A stretch of 64,000 nt of DNA, taken from Nitrosomonas supralitoralis (lineage in GTDB: Bacteria > Pseudomonadota > Gammaproteobacteria > Burkholderiales > Nitrosomonadaceae). Under the pieces are notes generated by a model, which was not told where the DNA came from, ran no database searches, and was given only the letters and a program-made list of their open reading frames with translations. Both the position numbers and the translations under genes were made by a program. Within the stretch, counting starts at the first letter, position 1, and each line of letters opens with the position of its first letter. Shown here piece by piece: positions 37,704 through 47,565 of this stretch. Location: NCBI RefSeq assembly GCF_003011925.2, contig NZ_PXXU01000009.1, forward strand, positions 20,505-84,504, read 5' to 3'.

Positions 37704-39395
37704 ATGAATTCATCGCGCGTGTTTTCTTTTTCAGCAGAACATTCTGCCGAGTTAAGAATGCATTGGATAAAGAAAACACCACATTGGTTATCCAATATCG
37801 GCTTTACTTTTGTTGTTGCTATGTGCCTAATTTCTCAGGCCCACGCAACAAATCCAGCACCTACAAATACAAACACTCCGACAGTTGCAACACCTGCCGA
37901 TGCATCACAGGCTGCGGATCGATTTGATATGTCGAAGGTACCTCCTATCACTGCGGCATCGCGCCCCGGCTTGTTTTCTCTGCCGTCCTCTGGCCCCGGT
38001 TATTATTCTTTCTGGGACATGGTTACCAGCAACAAACGCGAAAAACCACCGGTTGCGCCTTATGCTCCTTTTGCGCTATTGACCACGCCAGCCTATGACA
38101 TCGACTTTCGCTATCTGGACAACCCAGATCATGAAAAAGACATTTTTGATCCGGTCAAAAGAATCCATTTAGCCAGTGATTGGCTATTATCATTTGGCGG
38201 CAGTTTCTGGTATCGCTACGCAAATGAAACCGACAGCCGTTTAAATGCTGCCGGTACTGACAATAGTTTTCATTTGCTGCGCACACGGTTCCATGCCGAT
38301 TTATGGTACAAAGATAGAGTACGATTATTTGCTGAATTTATTGATGCCCGTATTCTCGGAGCTGATTTACCTCCCCTCGCAACGGATAGAAACCATACCG
38401 ATATGCTCAATTTGTTCACTGATATCAAACTGGCCAATGTCAACAATGGTCCTGTTTATATCCGTGTCGGACGGCAGGAATTACTGTATGGTTCACAAAG
38501 ATTGATCTCCACACTGGATTGGGTCAATACTCGTAGAACATTTCAAGGTGTAAAAACTTTCTGGCGTACACCTGAATGGGATGTTGACGCATTCTGGGTG
38601 CGTCCGATGATAACCGAAAAAGGTAATTTTGATAATTGGGATACGCAGCAGAATTTCTTTGGTTTGTGGGCTACCCACAAACCAAAACCCGGTCATTTGA
38701 TCGATCTTTATTTTCTCAGCCTGGAGAATGACCGCAATCTTCCTGCAGCCAATGTATTGGCAGGGAATATTCTGCAGGGTAATTCTCATGTACATACCTT
38801 AGGCAGCCGGCTTGCGGGCAATTTTGACAATTTCCTTTACGAACTGGAAGGTATGTATCAATTCGGCCAGCGCTCCGGTCTGGATGTGTCCGCTTTTGCT
38901 GTGGCTACCGGAGTCGGTTATCGATTCGCTATGCCAATGAACCCGCAAGGCTGGATCCGTTATGATTTCGCATCTGGCGACAGTAACTCCAAAGATGGCA
39001 GAAGCAATACTTTTAATCAACTGTTTCCGTTCGGTCACTATTATCTGGGTTTCCTGGACCGTGTAGGACGTCAGAATATTCATGATATCAATGCACAATT
39101 CACCATGAATCCAATGCCGTGGGTTACCTTTATTTCACAGTACCACCGATTCTATCTGGCGAATGAGCGCGATTATTTGTATAACGCTGCAGGCGCAGCC
39201 ACGCTGCGAGACATTACAGGCCAATCCGGCAGCCATGTGGGGGATGAAGTTGATTTCCGGTTCAATCTTCATATCAACCGTCATCAGGATGTACTGATTG
39301 GATATACAAAAATGTGGAGTGGCAATTTCTTGAAGAAACAAGTGCCTGGAATCTCCCCTGATCTCTTCTATGTTCAGTACAATATCCGGTTTTGA
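37704..39395 (+). CDS. Alginate-export-family outer-membrane porin 2
   Basis: 563 residues. ATG at 37704 follows AGGAG. A rather long N-terminal region carries the hydrophobic signal segment (about 34-48, ending SQAHATNPA). After a Pro/Thr-rich linker the barrel has GGSFWYRYANETDSRLN, RFHADLWYKDRVRLFAEFIDAR, VGRQELLYGSQRLISTLDW. It closes with FYVQYNIRF, ending in Phe. It is clearly related to the porin at 28.3 kb but not a recent duplicate. An FNR box stands upstream. Confidence 0.87.
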   Translation: MNSSRVFSFSAEHSAELRMHWIKKTPHWLSNIGFTFVVAMCLISQAHATNPAPTNTNTPTVATPADASQAADRFDMSKVPPITAASRPGLFSLPSSGPGYYSFWDMVTSNKREKPPVAPYAPFALLTTPAYDIDFRYLDNPDHEKDIFDPVKRIHLASDWLLSFGGSFWYRYANETDSRLNAAGTDNSFHLLRTRFHADLWYKDRVRLFAEFIDARILGADLPPLATDRNHTDMLNLFTDIKLANVNNGPVYIRVGRQELLYGSQRLISTLDWVNTRRTFQGVKTFWRTPEWDVDAFWVRPMITEKGNFDNWDTQQNFFGLWATHKPKPGHLIDLYFLSLENDRNLPAANVLAGNILQGNSHVHTLGSRLAGNFDNFLYELEGMYQFGQRSGLDVSAFAVATGVGYRFAMPMNPQGWIRYDFASGDSNSKDGRSNTFNQLFPFGHYYLGFLDRVGRQNIHDINAQFTMNPMPWVTFISQYHRFYLANERDYLYNAAGAATLRDITGQSGSHVGDEVDFRFNLHINRHQDVLIGYTKMWSGNFLKKQVPGISPDLFYVQYNIRF

Positions 39396-39590
39396 ACATT
39401 ACCAAATCAACACAACCACCGGAAAACACCGGTGGTTATAACTCTCTGATGAACGATAAACACGCAAACAACTAACAACTTGATAAAAACTAATTGCAGT
39501 GGTTGTGCATGTCGTAAATAGCGGGAAACAGTTTTAGAATTTAATATGCATGCTCCCACCAATCTGCAATGATTCTACTTACTGCGGAGT

Positions 39591-40493
39591 TTAACGAGCA
39601 CGTTCATTCAAAATAAAATCCCGCACTATCTTGATCTGGTGATCATCCATTAGCATTGGGGCATGACCGATACCAGGTAATTCAACCACCGCAGCCTTTG
39701 CACCTCGCACTTGCATTTGTGCTGCCGTTTCTGCCAACAAAATATCTGATTCCATACCGCGTAAAACCAAAGTAGGAACGTTGAGTTGATCCCATTGTGC
39801 CCATAAATCAATATCAGAAATTTCGTGCGCCTTAAAACTCACTGCAATTCTTGGGTCGTATCGAAAACCGTAAGTACCATCGGCATACTCACGAGCACTA
39901 TGAATCGCCATATGATTCCATTGCTCGTCAGTCAGAGGACCAAAAGAAACTGAAATCATTTTCATGTAATTCTTAAATTCCTCAAAACCAGCAAAACGAG
40001 GATCTTTACCAACATAATCGGCTATTCTTTTTAATGCTACCGCAGGAATTAACGGGCCAAGATCACTTATCACCAACTTATTGATTGAAACTGGCAGATT
40101 TGGTTGCAACGCCAACACCATTCCAATCAATCCTCCCATAGAGACACCCACCCAATCCAATATTATTTCCGTGGTGTATTGTGATTTGAGATAGTTCAGT
40201 AGCGATATCGCATCCGAAAGATACAATGGGTAATAATCATAATCATGCGCATGCTGCAGCCAATCACTTTGGCCTCGTCCAACAACATCAACGCAAATCA
40301 CCCTGCAATCCGTCTGAAGCGTACGCGCCAGATAATCGAAATCACGACAATTACGTGTCAATCCATGCACACAGAGCACAATATGTGGATTCTTACGGTC
40401 ACCCCAATCGGTGTATGCAATATGATGGGGTTCTTTTGGCTTATCGTCAGATGACAGAGTTGGTACAAGTAGTCGATTTACAGGGATTTTCAT
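39591..40493 (-). CDS. Alpha/beta hydrolase
   Basis: A 300-residue alpha/beta-hydrolase. The oxyanion strand is VLCVHGLTRNCRDF, the nucleophile elbow is GVSMGGLIG, and a C-terminal His lies in LPGIGHAPML, with an Asp in RGMESDILL. It converges with porin 2. Substrate not predictable. Confidence 0.88.
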   Translation of the reverse strand: MKIPVNRLLVPTLSSDDKPKEPHHIAYTDWGDRKNPHIVLCVHGLTRNCRDFDYLARTLQTDCRVICVDVVGRGQSDWLQHAHDYDYYPLYLSDAISLLNYLKSQYTTEIILDWVGVSMGGLIGMVLALQPNLPVSINKLVISDLGPLIPAVALKRIADYVGKDPRFAGFEEFKNYMKMISVSFGPLTDEQWNHMAIHSAREYADGTYGFRYDPRIAVSFKAHEISDIDLWAQWDQLNVPTLVLRGMESDILLAETAAQMQVRGAKAAVVELPGIGHAPMLMDDHQIKIVRDFILNERAR

Positions 40494-40861
40494 GAGCTTA
40501 TTATGCTATCTTTTCAGATTTAAGGAATTTGCTTTTACTGTAAGCAGATACCGTAAGATTTTAAACAACTATCTCCGGTATCACCAGAGTAGATATCTCT
40601 CTAACAAACTGCTGAAAAAGCATCTGGACAAATCGATACAAGGAATAAACGGGCAAAAATCGCAGCTTACCCTAAAATAAGCACTTTAAACTCGTTCCTA
40701 TCGCAGCACCGACAATGCAGATGGTTTTTCAAAGGGCTCCTAAAGCCCCATGATTTTTTGTTGCGTATTGAATACTGGCTGTGTAAAAATTTTCAAACAA
40801 CATATGATTGCTTTCTTAAACAAACAAGCTACCTTAACTAAATCTTGAATAGAAGTAAAAT
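40494..40861. other. Intergenic region before the LpxK-like gene
   Basis: About 370 bp. A weak hairpin, GGGCT (40734-40738) with AGCCC and a T-run shortly after, could be a terminator for a plus-strand transcript. A 62-codon frame at 40492-40680 lacks a ribosome site and is not called. Confidence 0.4.
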
Positions 40862-41872
40862 ATGAAATTGTCTGACCTTTACTGGCATCGAATCACTCCA
40901 CTGCATTTTCTATTGTGGCCAATAAGTGTTCTATATGGTTTTTTCTTATCTCTGAAAAGATTATGTTATTGGCTGGATATTTTGCCTTCTGTCAAGTTAC
41001 CTGTACCTGTCATTATGGTTGATAGTATAAGTGTTGCTGATGGCGGCAAAACCCCCTTGCTTCTTTGGCTTGTGGATTTCCTGATAACTCAGGGTTATCG
41101 GCCTGGAATCATAACGCGTGATAACTCTGACAATCCCGTCTTACCACATGAAATAACCTCTGACAATGATTTACTTAGCACTGATGGAAAAGCATTTTTA
41201 TTAGCTCATCACTGCCGAAAATCCTGTCCGGTATGGGTTGGAAAAGACAGAGCCGCCACCGCACAAGAATTATTGAGCACTTATCCGGCATGTAATATCA
41301 TTATCTGTAATGATGGGATGCAATATTATCGACTTGAGCGCGATATAGAAATCATAGTCGTTGATTTCAGCGAACATAGTTCTGGCAATGGATTATTACT
41401 GCCTGCAGGACCGCTGCGCTTGAAGCCTAATCAGTTAAGAGAGTCCGATATTATCGTAACAAATGGGAAACCAAATTTTCATCTCGACATGAGCAAGTGG
41501 GGCAAAACCTATAATATGCGATTGACAAACGATACTGTATATAACGTGCTTGATCCTGAAATTCAGCGACCCATCTCCAGTTTTAAAAATAAACAGCTGC
41601 ATTTTCTGACTGACATTGATAACTCTCGCTGGTGCTTGGATTACATACAAAAAATGGAACTGAATGCGGAATTACACTCTTATGCAGAAAATCATCGATT
41701 TAGTCAGCACGAGATTTATCTCCCTGAAGCTGATGCTATACTAATGCCGGAAGAAAATGTGCTACAGTGCAAAAAATTTGCTAATGACAAACTGTGGGCT
41801 TTGCCGAAGAGAGCTTGGATTAATGACGAATTACAAGCACTCCTACTAAAGAAACTAAAAAACAAAAATTAA
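40862..41872 (+). CDS. LpxK-like protein with degenerate kinase motifs
   Basis: The 336-residue protein has the LpxK layout: N-terminal hydrophobic helix, Walker A region, and GLLLPAGPLRLK, a conserved LpxK block. LpxK phosphorylates the lipid A precursor at the inner membrane. Here the P-loop reads VADGGKTP instead of the usual VGGTGKTP. The SRGYGG region has become TRDNSDN, and the DDGMQH motif is NDGMQYY. Loss of the first P-loop glycines and one catalytic-site Asp suggests reduced or absent kinase activity. It may be a divergent paralogue with the true lpxK elsewhere. Confidence 0.75.
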   Translation: MKLSDLYWHRITPLHFLLWPISVLYGFFLSLKRLCYWLDILPSVKLPVPVIMVDSISVADGGKTPLLLWLVDFLITQGYRPGIITRDNSDNPVLPHEITSDNDLLSTDGKAFLLAHHCRKSCPVWVGKDRAATAQELLSTYPACNIIICNDGMQYYRLERDIEIIVVDFSEHSSGNGLLLPAGPLRLKPNQLRESDIIVTNGKPNFHLDMSKWGKTYNMRLTNDTVYNVLDPEIQRPISSFKNKQLHFLTDIDNSRWCLDYIQKMELNAELHSYAENHRFSQHEIYLPEADAILMPEENVLQCKKFANDKLWALPKRAWINDELQALLLKKLKNKN

Positions 41873-42087
41873 TCCCAGAGAATCATTACATTTTTTTAAG
41901 TTACAAGAAAAATTTCAACCTGGAAGAAATCGTGGATAGGTACTTTGCTATTCACGGTTTTGTACGTTTAAGCTATGAAAAAAAGCATCCATTCCATCCT
42001 AAAAAAAGCTAAATCTAGTTTTCTTTAAAGGAAGTGTGTAGAATCTTGCGGTTTTCCAATTAAGAAAATAAGTGGATCATTAATCCT

Positions 42088-43317
42088 GTGGCATTTTTCG
42101 TACAAAAATATGGCGGCACATCAGTCGGGAGTACCGAACGGATAAAGAATGTTGCTCGCAGAGTGGCAAAATTTCATTCGCAAGGACATCAAATTGTAGT
42201 TGTCGTTTCAGCCATGAGTGGTGAAACAAACCGCTTGATTGCATTGGCTCATGAAGTACAGGAGAATCCGGATCCACGTGAACTAGATGTAATGATCTCT
42301 ACCGGCGAGCAAGTGTCGATTTCATTATTGGCAATGGCATTAACGGAACTTGATATCAAAGCTAAAAGCTATACTGGATCCCAAGTTAAAATTTTAACTG
42401 ATAGCACACACACGAAAGCTCGAATACTGAATATTGATGAAGCTGGGATTCGAGCTGACCTCGACGCTGGTTATGTAGTTGTCGTTGCAGGATTTCAGGG
42501 TGTAGACGAGAAAGGCAGCATCACAACACTTGGTCGGGGTGGATCAGATACTACTGGAGTTGCCCTGGCTGCAGCTCTAAAGGCTGATGAATGCCAGATT
42601 TATACAGATGTTGATGGAATCTATACAACAGATCCACGTGTTGTAGCTGAAGCAAGAAGGCTAAACACCATAACCTTTGAAGAAATGCTTGAAATGGCTA
42701 GCCTTGGCTCCAAGGTATTGCAACTAAGATCTGTTGAATTTGCTGGAAAATACAAAGTAAAACTGAGAGTTTTATCGAGCTTTGAAGATGAAGGTCAAGG
42801 CACTTTGATTACTTTTGAGGAAGATGAAAATATGGAACAAGCAGTTATTTCAGGGATCGCATTTAATCGCGACGAAGCAAAAATTACTGTATTAGGTGTT
42901 CCAGATCATCCTGGTATTGCTTATCAGATTCTTGGACCCGTAGCTGATGCCAATGTCGATGTGGATATGATCATCCAAAACGTTGGTCAGGATGGCTTAA
43001 CAGATTTCTCATTTACTGTTCATCGTAATGAATTTAACAATACGATGAACATTTTAAAAGAAAAAATTCAACCTCATATTGGTGCACGTGACGTACTTGG
43101 AGGTGATAGAATTGCGAAAGTATCAATTGTGGGCGTTGGAATGCGCTCGCACGCCGGCATTGCCAGCAAAATGTTCCGGGTATTAGCAGAGGAAGGAATT
43201 AATATACAAATGATTGCCACTTCTGAAATAAAAATATCAGTTGTCGTCGATGAAAAATATATGGAACTAGCTGTCCGAGTTTTACACAAAGCTTTTGATC
43301 TTGATCAAGAACCCTGA
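42088..43317 (+). CDS. lysC: Aspartate kinase
   Basis: LysC phosphorylates aspartate, the entry to lysine, methionine and threonine synthesis. Signatures: FVQKYGGTSVG at the start, MISTGEQVS, TLGRGGSDTTGVALAAAL, and YTDVDGIYTTDPR. Two C-terminal ACT domains (about 265-405) allow feedback inhibition. Start is GTG at 42088. 409 residues, full length. It is the last ordinary chromosomal gene before the tRNA-Ser. Confidence 0.97.
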   Translation: MAFFVQKYGGTSVGSTERIKNVARRVAKFHSQGHQIVVVVSAMSGETNRLIALAHEVQENPDPRELDVMISTGEQVSISLLAMALTELDIKAKSYTGSQVKILTDSTHTKARILNIDEAGIRADLDAGYVVVVAGFQGVDEKGSITTLGRGGSDTTGVALAAALKADECQIYTDVDGIYTTDPRVVAEARRLNTITFEEMLEMASLGSKVLQLRSVEFAGKYKVKLRVLSSFEDEGQGTLITFEEDENMEQAVISGIAFNRDEAKITVLGVPDHPGIAYQILGPVADANVDVDMIIQNVGQDGLTDFSFTVHRNEFNNTMNILKEKIQPHIGARDVLGGDRIAKVSIVGVGMRSHAGIASKMFRVLAEEGINIQMIATSEIKISVVVDEKYMELAVRVLHKAFDLDQEP

Positions 43318-43378
43318 ATTTAATCTCATGAATTGGTCAATGAACTAACATACAATTAATTACATTTAATATTTTAAC

Positions 43379-43471
43379 GGAGAGATGGCCGAGTGGTCGA
43401 AGGCGCTCCCCTGCTAAGGGAGTATAGGCACAAAAAGCTTATCGAGGGTTCGAATCCCTCTCTCTCCGCCA
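43379..43471 (+). tRNA. tRNA-Ser(GCT)
   Basis: 93 nt with encoded CCA. The acceptor GGAGAGA (5') pairs with TCTCTCC; the anticodon loop CTGCTAA gives GCT; there is a long variable arm typical of serine tRNAs; and the T arm is GAGGGTTCGAATCCCTC. An integrase gene follows 133 bp downstream, making this the likely attachment gene of a genomic island. Confidence 0.97.
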
Positions 43472-43604
43472 ACACATTGTCCACCATCATCCAAACAAGT
43501 ACAAATATCACTAATAAACAATAAGATCTCAGAATAGTTTGTCTAATGCCGTCTTGTGAAATATACTACCATCCAACATTCAGGGAAAGACGGATGGTAA
43601 GACG

Positions 43605-44777
43605 GTGGCAAAGGAAGTAAAAAAGCTAAAAGCAGTACAAATCAATTCACTTTCTCCTGGTACGCATTCAGACGGAGATAATCTACTTTTGCGTGTAAGA
43701 GAGTCAGGTTCAAGAAGCTGGGTATTCCGGTATAAACAGAATGGCCGGGCAATCGAGCTTGGACTGGGCTCGATAAATGATAGAACACTTGCTGAAGCGC
43801 GAGAGATAGCCAATAACATGCGGCGTGCCATTGCACGCGGTCAATCTCCCAATGAAGTTTTACGGATAGAAAAGCCTGGCAAGAAATTTGCTGAATATGC
43901 TCTCGATTGTATAGAACATAAAAAAGCTGGATGGCGAAATAGCAAGCATGCAAGCCAATGGATAAACACACTCCAACAATATGTGTTTCCTACCCTAGGC
44001 GAGAAATCAATTTCAAATATTGGCGTGGATGATATCAAATCTGTACTCACCCCAATCTGGAAAGGCAAGACGGAAACTGCCTCAAGGGTAAGACAGAGGA
44101 TAGAAGTTGTTCTGGATTATGCATTTCTTCATGAAGGTATCGATAAAAGTAACCCTGCTCGTTGGAAAGGCTGCTTGGATCATGTGTTTGCAGCACCAAA
44201 GAAAGTAACTCCTGTTGTGCATTTCAATGCGATTCCTTATATCCAATTACCGGAAGTAATGCAGGCGCTACGTGCTAAAACCAGCATGAGCGCTTATTGT
44301 GTTAGATGGATAGCTCTGACAGCTTGCAGAAGCTCAGAAGCGCGTGGAATGTCTTGGGCGGAAATTAACTTGGCTTCAAAAACCTGGACAATTCCATTCA
44401 GCAGAATGAAATCAGGTCGAGAGCATCGTGTTCCGTTAAATGATGAATGCTTGGAAATACTGGCCTTTTTGGATCAATACAAATCAATCAGTAAGGACAT
44501 GGTGTTTATTAACAAGCTTAGCGATGTGGCTGCCAGTAAGTCACTAAAAATGGTATCTTATTCTGAAGCTACCGTACATGGTTTGCGAAGCTCGTTTCGT
44601 GATTGGTGTGGGGATAATACCAGCTTCTCTAGAGAAGTATGCGAAGCTGCTCTAGCCCATGCGGTTCAAAATCAAACAGAGGCAGCTTATCGAAGAAGTG
44701 ATTTATTTGAGAAGCGGCGTGATTTAATGATGCAATGGGGAGAATATTTACGTAGCTGCAAAGTCTCGTTAGTTTAA
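43605..44777 (+). CDS. P4-type tyrosine recombinase (island integrase)
   Basis: 390 residues with the DUF4102-like N-terminal arm-binding domain (LSPGTHSDGDNLLLRVR, then WVFRYKQNGRAIELGLG) and a C-terminal catalytic domain. Catalytic residues are Arg in TACRSSEARGM (about 243), the H-x2-R in VHGLRSSFRDW (about 325), His in LAHAV and Tyr in EAAYRRSD (about 363). GTG start at 43605. Its position just after tRNA-Ser and its orientation fit a functional island integrase using the tRNA 3' end as target. Confidence 0.92.
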   Translation: MAKEVKKLKAVQINSLSPGTHSDGDNLLLRVRESGSRSWVFRYKQNGRAIELGLGSINDRTLAEAREIANNMRRAIARGQSPNEVLRIEKPGKKFAEYALDCIEHKKAGWRNSKHASQWINTLQQYVFPTLGEKSISNIGVDDIKSVLTPIWKGKTETASRVRQRIEVVLDYAFLHEGIDKSNPARWKGCLDHVFAAPKKVTPVVHFNAIPYIQLPEVMQALRAKTSMSAYCVRWIALTACRSSEARGMSWAEINLASKTWTIPFSRMKSGREHRVPLNDECLEILAFLDQYKSISKDMVFINKLSDVAASKSLKMVSYSEATVHGLRSSFRDWCGDNTSFSREVCEAALAHAVQNQTEAAYRRSDLFEKRRDLMMQWGEYLRSCKVSLV

Positions 44778-44785
44778 TACACTGA

Positions 44786-44830
44786 TTCGTAATCAGTAGG
44801 TCCGCAGTTCGATTCTGCGCAACAGCACCA
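44786..44830 (+). repeat. attL: tRNA-Thr(CGT)-like 3' half
   Basis: Begins in the anticodon loop (TTCGTAATCAG), contains GCAGTTCGATTCTGC as T arm and ends in ACAGCACCA. The 5' half of a tRNA is not present upstream. It lies 8 nt after the P4-type integrase stop and 35 nt before the stop of the element's own integrase. Confidence 0.85.
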
Positions 44831-44865
44831 ATAAACAAAGACTTAGAAACATAACTGAACCGCTT

Positions 44866-45879
44866 TTACTTCGATTGTGCCAAATTTGTGCCATTGAACA
44901 CGTCATCTACGACTCGGGCATGCTGAGCAAATTGCTCAGGTGCAAGGTGAGCATAACGCCTCACCATCTCAGCAGATTCCCATGCGCCCATCTCCTGAAT
45001 GACATTTAATGGCACACCATTCTGAGTTAACCAGCTTGCCCAGGTATGGCGTAAATCATGCCAGCGGAAATCTTCAATACCAGCACGTTTTAACGCCTTA
45101 TACCAGGCTTTTGTATTCACTTGCGTTATTGGGTTGCCCTTGTAACTAAATACCGATCTTGCATGCTTACCAATCTGCTTAGTTAATACCGAAATTGCCG
45201 TTGCATTTAACGTCACATGAATCGGTTTCCCTGCTTTAGCCTGATCACCATGTATCCATGCAACCTTTCTTTGCATATCCACTTGCGACCATTCCAGATT
45301 CGTAACATTTGACCGTCTCAAACCTGTAGCCAGTGAAAACGTCACCATATCCGCTAAATGCTGCGGCAATTCCTGAATAAGCATAGTTGCTTGTGTTACA
45401 TTCAGGTAACGCACCCGACGCTTAGCTTCACGATACAGCTTGATCACTGGGGGTTTGTCTATCCACTCCCAATCAAGAGCCGCACGGCGCAGAATTGAGC
45501 GAATCAGAGCGAGTAAACGATTTGTTGTTGCTGGACTCGTATCTTTCCGCTTTAACTCGCCAATCTCTGCAATCACATCTCGCGTCAATTCATCGAGATA
45601 TTTGCCTCTAAAGAACTGTTGGAGCCAGTTTATTTTAGCCACGTCATCATGATGTGTCTTTTTATGCTGAGTCTCCATCAGCCATTTATAAGCCGCTTCA
45701 TCCCAAGTGCGTTTTGGCTTATCACCCAGCTTCACAACCCGCCAAGATTCAGCTTTTAGCTTGTCGTGGAATTCCTGTGCCTGGGTTTTATCTTCAGTTG
45801 CAGCAGAGCATCTAATTCGCTCGCCGCTTGGTGTGGTGAAACTAATCCACCACGTCTTACCACGTTTACAGAGTGACAT
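44866..45879 (-). CDS. Tyrosine recombinase of the nested element
   Basis: A 337-residue phage-type integrase. A short N-terminal arm-binding part (KRGKTWWISFTTPSGERIR) and a SAM-like core precede the catalytic domain. Catalytic residues: Arg in LATGLRRSNVTNLEW, H-x2-R in RWHDLRHTWASWL, and Tyr in VRRYAHLAPEQF. Its 3' end faces attL at 35 bp, and its 5' end overlaps the AlpA-like gene in another frame. It probably mediated insertion into the tRNA-Thr-like site. Confidence 0.93.
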   Translation of the reverse strand: MSLCKRGKTWWISFTTPSGERIRCSAATEDKTQAQEFHDKLKAESWRVVKLGDKPKRTWDEAAYKWLMETQHKKTHHDDVAKINWLQQFFRGKYLDELTRDVIAEIGELKRKDTSPATTNRLLALIRSILRRAALDWEWIDKPPVIKLYREAKRRVRYLNVTQATMLIQELPQHLADMVTFSLATGLRRSNVTNLEWSQVDMQRKVAWIHGDQAKAGKPIHVTLNATAISVLTKQIGKHARSVFSYKGNPITQVNTKAWYKALKRAGIEDFRWHDLRHTWASWLTQNGVPLNVIQEMGAWESAEMVRRYAHLAPEQFAQHARVVDDVFNGTNLAQSK

Positions 45880-46085
45880 AATTGTTTTTCTCCATGTCCC
45901 ACTTGCAACGCTTGCCGAGGGCTAGCATATAACGAGCGTATGTGAGCAGCAAGATCATCTTCAATAAATACCCAGCGTTTACCCAATTTAGCGCTCGGAA
46001 TAATCCCCGCTTTGGCACGACGGCGCACTTCTTCAGGGTGTAGTTTAAGAAATTGAGCAGCTTCATCTAAGTTAAGGGTTTTCAT
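45756..46085 (-). CDS. AlpA/MerR-like helix-turn-helix protein, putative excisionase
   Basis: 109 residues. The N-terminal 50 fit a winged helix-turn-helix of the excisionase type: LNLDEAAQFLKLHPEEVRRRAKAGIIPSAKLGKRWVFIEDDLAAHI. Such proteins control excision and integrase expression. The 3' part overlaps the integrase start by 124 nt in another frame, and its own start overlaps the Rep stop by 4 nt. The three genes are translationally coupled. Confidence 0.82.
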   Translation of the reverse strand: MKTLNLDEAAQFLKLHPEEVRRRAKAGIIPSAKLGKRWVFIEDDLAAHIRSLYASPRQALQVGHGEKQLCHSVNVVRRGGLVSPHQAASELDALLQLKIKPRHRNSTTS

Positions 46086-47464
46086 TCCCCATCCTTTGCC
46101 TTGCGGTAAACTTTAGCAGCCCTCTCTATTACCAGACGCTTTTGTTCTGCTTCATTGATATTTAAGATCGTATTGAATTCTTTTCCACGCAGACGCACTT
46201 TTTCTAGGATCATGTCTTCTGCTGATAATCCGATAAATTCACCACTAGCATGAAGATGCTGATGGATAGCTAATAAATAACGACCCAGCCCCTCATCGAA
46301 GTCAGTGATGGCATGTTTAGCCATAAAGGAAGCCATTGAACTGATTCCCAGTGCTAATATTCGCTTATCATCGGGTAATCGTGTCGCTTGAAACGATCTG
46401 GAAAGCGTGTTCAGGTTTGTTTCCCAGTCAATGGATGAAACATATCCCCACAGTGGATGAATCGGCCAGCGTGAGCGCGTTTGATCGTCAGGATTAGGCA
46501 GTGTAAGGCGCAACCATTCTGTTGAAGCATAGCTCCATAAACCGTTTAGATTAGCTAATACGCTGCCAAGGCTAATCAAGCCATGTTCTGCCAATACATC
46601 ACGCATTAACTGAAATTCAACGCGCCAGACTGGTTCACCCTCGATCCATCCGGCTTCTTTCCATAAGGGAATAAGATCAGTTCTACCACTGCTATAGATC
46701 TCGATTAACTTGTTATACAAACGGCATGAAATCTTTCCACCCAAACCAATAGACCAACCTGTGAATTTCTCATTGACTGCATGGGCATCTATCTTTTTAC
46801 CCCGTGCAATCCATGCCTCACGACCCCAGGATTCCATGTTTTCATGGGAAACGAAGTCAGCACAGAGATCAATACGGCTGACATGAGCATAATCTGACAA
46901 GATACCCAATTCACTCAGGATATGGCGTAGCTGCGTTTCTGCTTCAATAGGGGTAATATTGCATAGATAGCGTGAAGATAACTTCACATAGGCCATTGGT
47001 GTCTTTTTGCTGGTTCTGGATAGACTGATACGAAAAGCGCCATCTTCCATGATAAAGGGAAATATTGATGAGCCTCTATCCATGACTTCAAAAATATGTC
47101 CGGCAATGGCATATTGTGCTTGCGCTTGTTGATCAGCTTCAGGATGCTGTGCCAGTTGTTTAAGCTTAGTTAAACGTTCTTTTACTTCAGGAAATAATTC
47201 ACCTTGATAGGATAGATACAGGCTATCAATTCCAAATCTTAAAAGCTTGAAGTAATCAGTATTGCAGTTATAGGGTACTGTGTTACTAGGCGGCGTACCC
47301 TGTGGGGATGAATCAGACTGATGCAAAGCATCTGTCAAATCCTTTTCCACCTCGCCCTCGCATTGCTCCTCCTCGCTGAAGCTCGTCGTCCACTGCGGTG
47401 GCTCGGCGGTTACAATTTTATTAGATGCTATAGCTTCAGGTGAAACGTTTGTTTCTTTCTTCAT
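46082..47464 (-). CDS. Rolling-circle-type replication initiation protein
   Basis: About 460 residues. The N-terminal 75 are Ser/Glu/Pro-rich and probably disordered. The core FGIDSLYLSYQGEL, RIDLCADFVSH and later WRVEFQLMRDVL resemble the replication initiation factor (Rep_trans-like) family, whose members nick an origin through a Tyr. I used ATG at 47464, preceded by ACGAGG; an ATG 9 codons upstream is weaker. A Rep in an integrated element suggests a circular replicating form. Confidence 0.75.
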   Translation of the reverse strand: MKKETNVSPEAIASNKIVTAEPPQWTTSFSEEEQCEGEVEKDLTDALHQSDSSPQGTPPSNTVPYNCNTDYFKLLRFGIDSLYLSYQGELFPEVKERLTKLKQLAQHPEADQQAQAQYAIAGHIFEVMDRGSSIFPFIMEDGAFRISLSRTSKKTPMAYVKLSSRYLCNITPIEAETQLRHILSELGILSDYAHVSRIDLCADFVSHENMESWGREAWIARGKKIDAHAVNEKFTGWSIGLGGKISCRLYNKLIEIYSSGRTDLIPLWKEAGWIEGEPVWRVEFQLMRDVLAEHGLISLGSVLANLNGLWSYASTEWLRLTLPNPDDQTRSRWPIHPLWGYVSSIDWETNLNTLSRSFQATRLPDDKRILALGISSMASFMAKHAITDFDEGLGRYLLAIHQHLHASGEFIGLSAEDMILEKVRLRGKEFNTILNINEAEQKRLVIERAAKVYRKAKDGE

Positions 47465-47565
47465 GATAAACCTCGTATCCACGGCGACCATGCAAATGCT
47501 TGTCGCAACGGATAGAGATTTTGTAACTCAACTCAAGATTTGTATTCCACCCAAAAAATGAATTT

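Noticed and set aside
40492..40680. A 62-codon plus-strand frame next to the alpha/beta hydrolase start
   Set aside because: No ribosome site, composition unlike a conserved protein, and it begins inside the divergent promoter area.
44755..44830. A complete tRNA-Thr(CGT)
   Set aside because: The 5' half overlaps the integrase 3' end and its GCTGCAA does not pair fully with CAACAGC; no proper D arm is seen.
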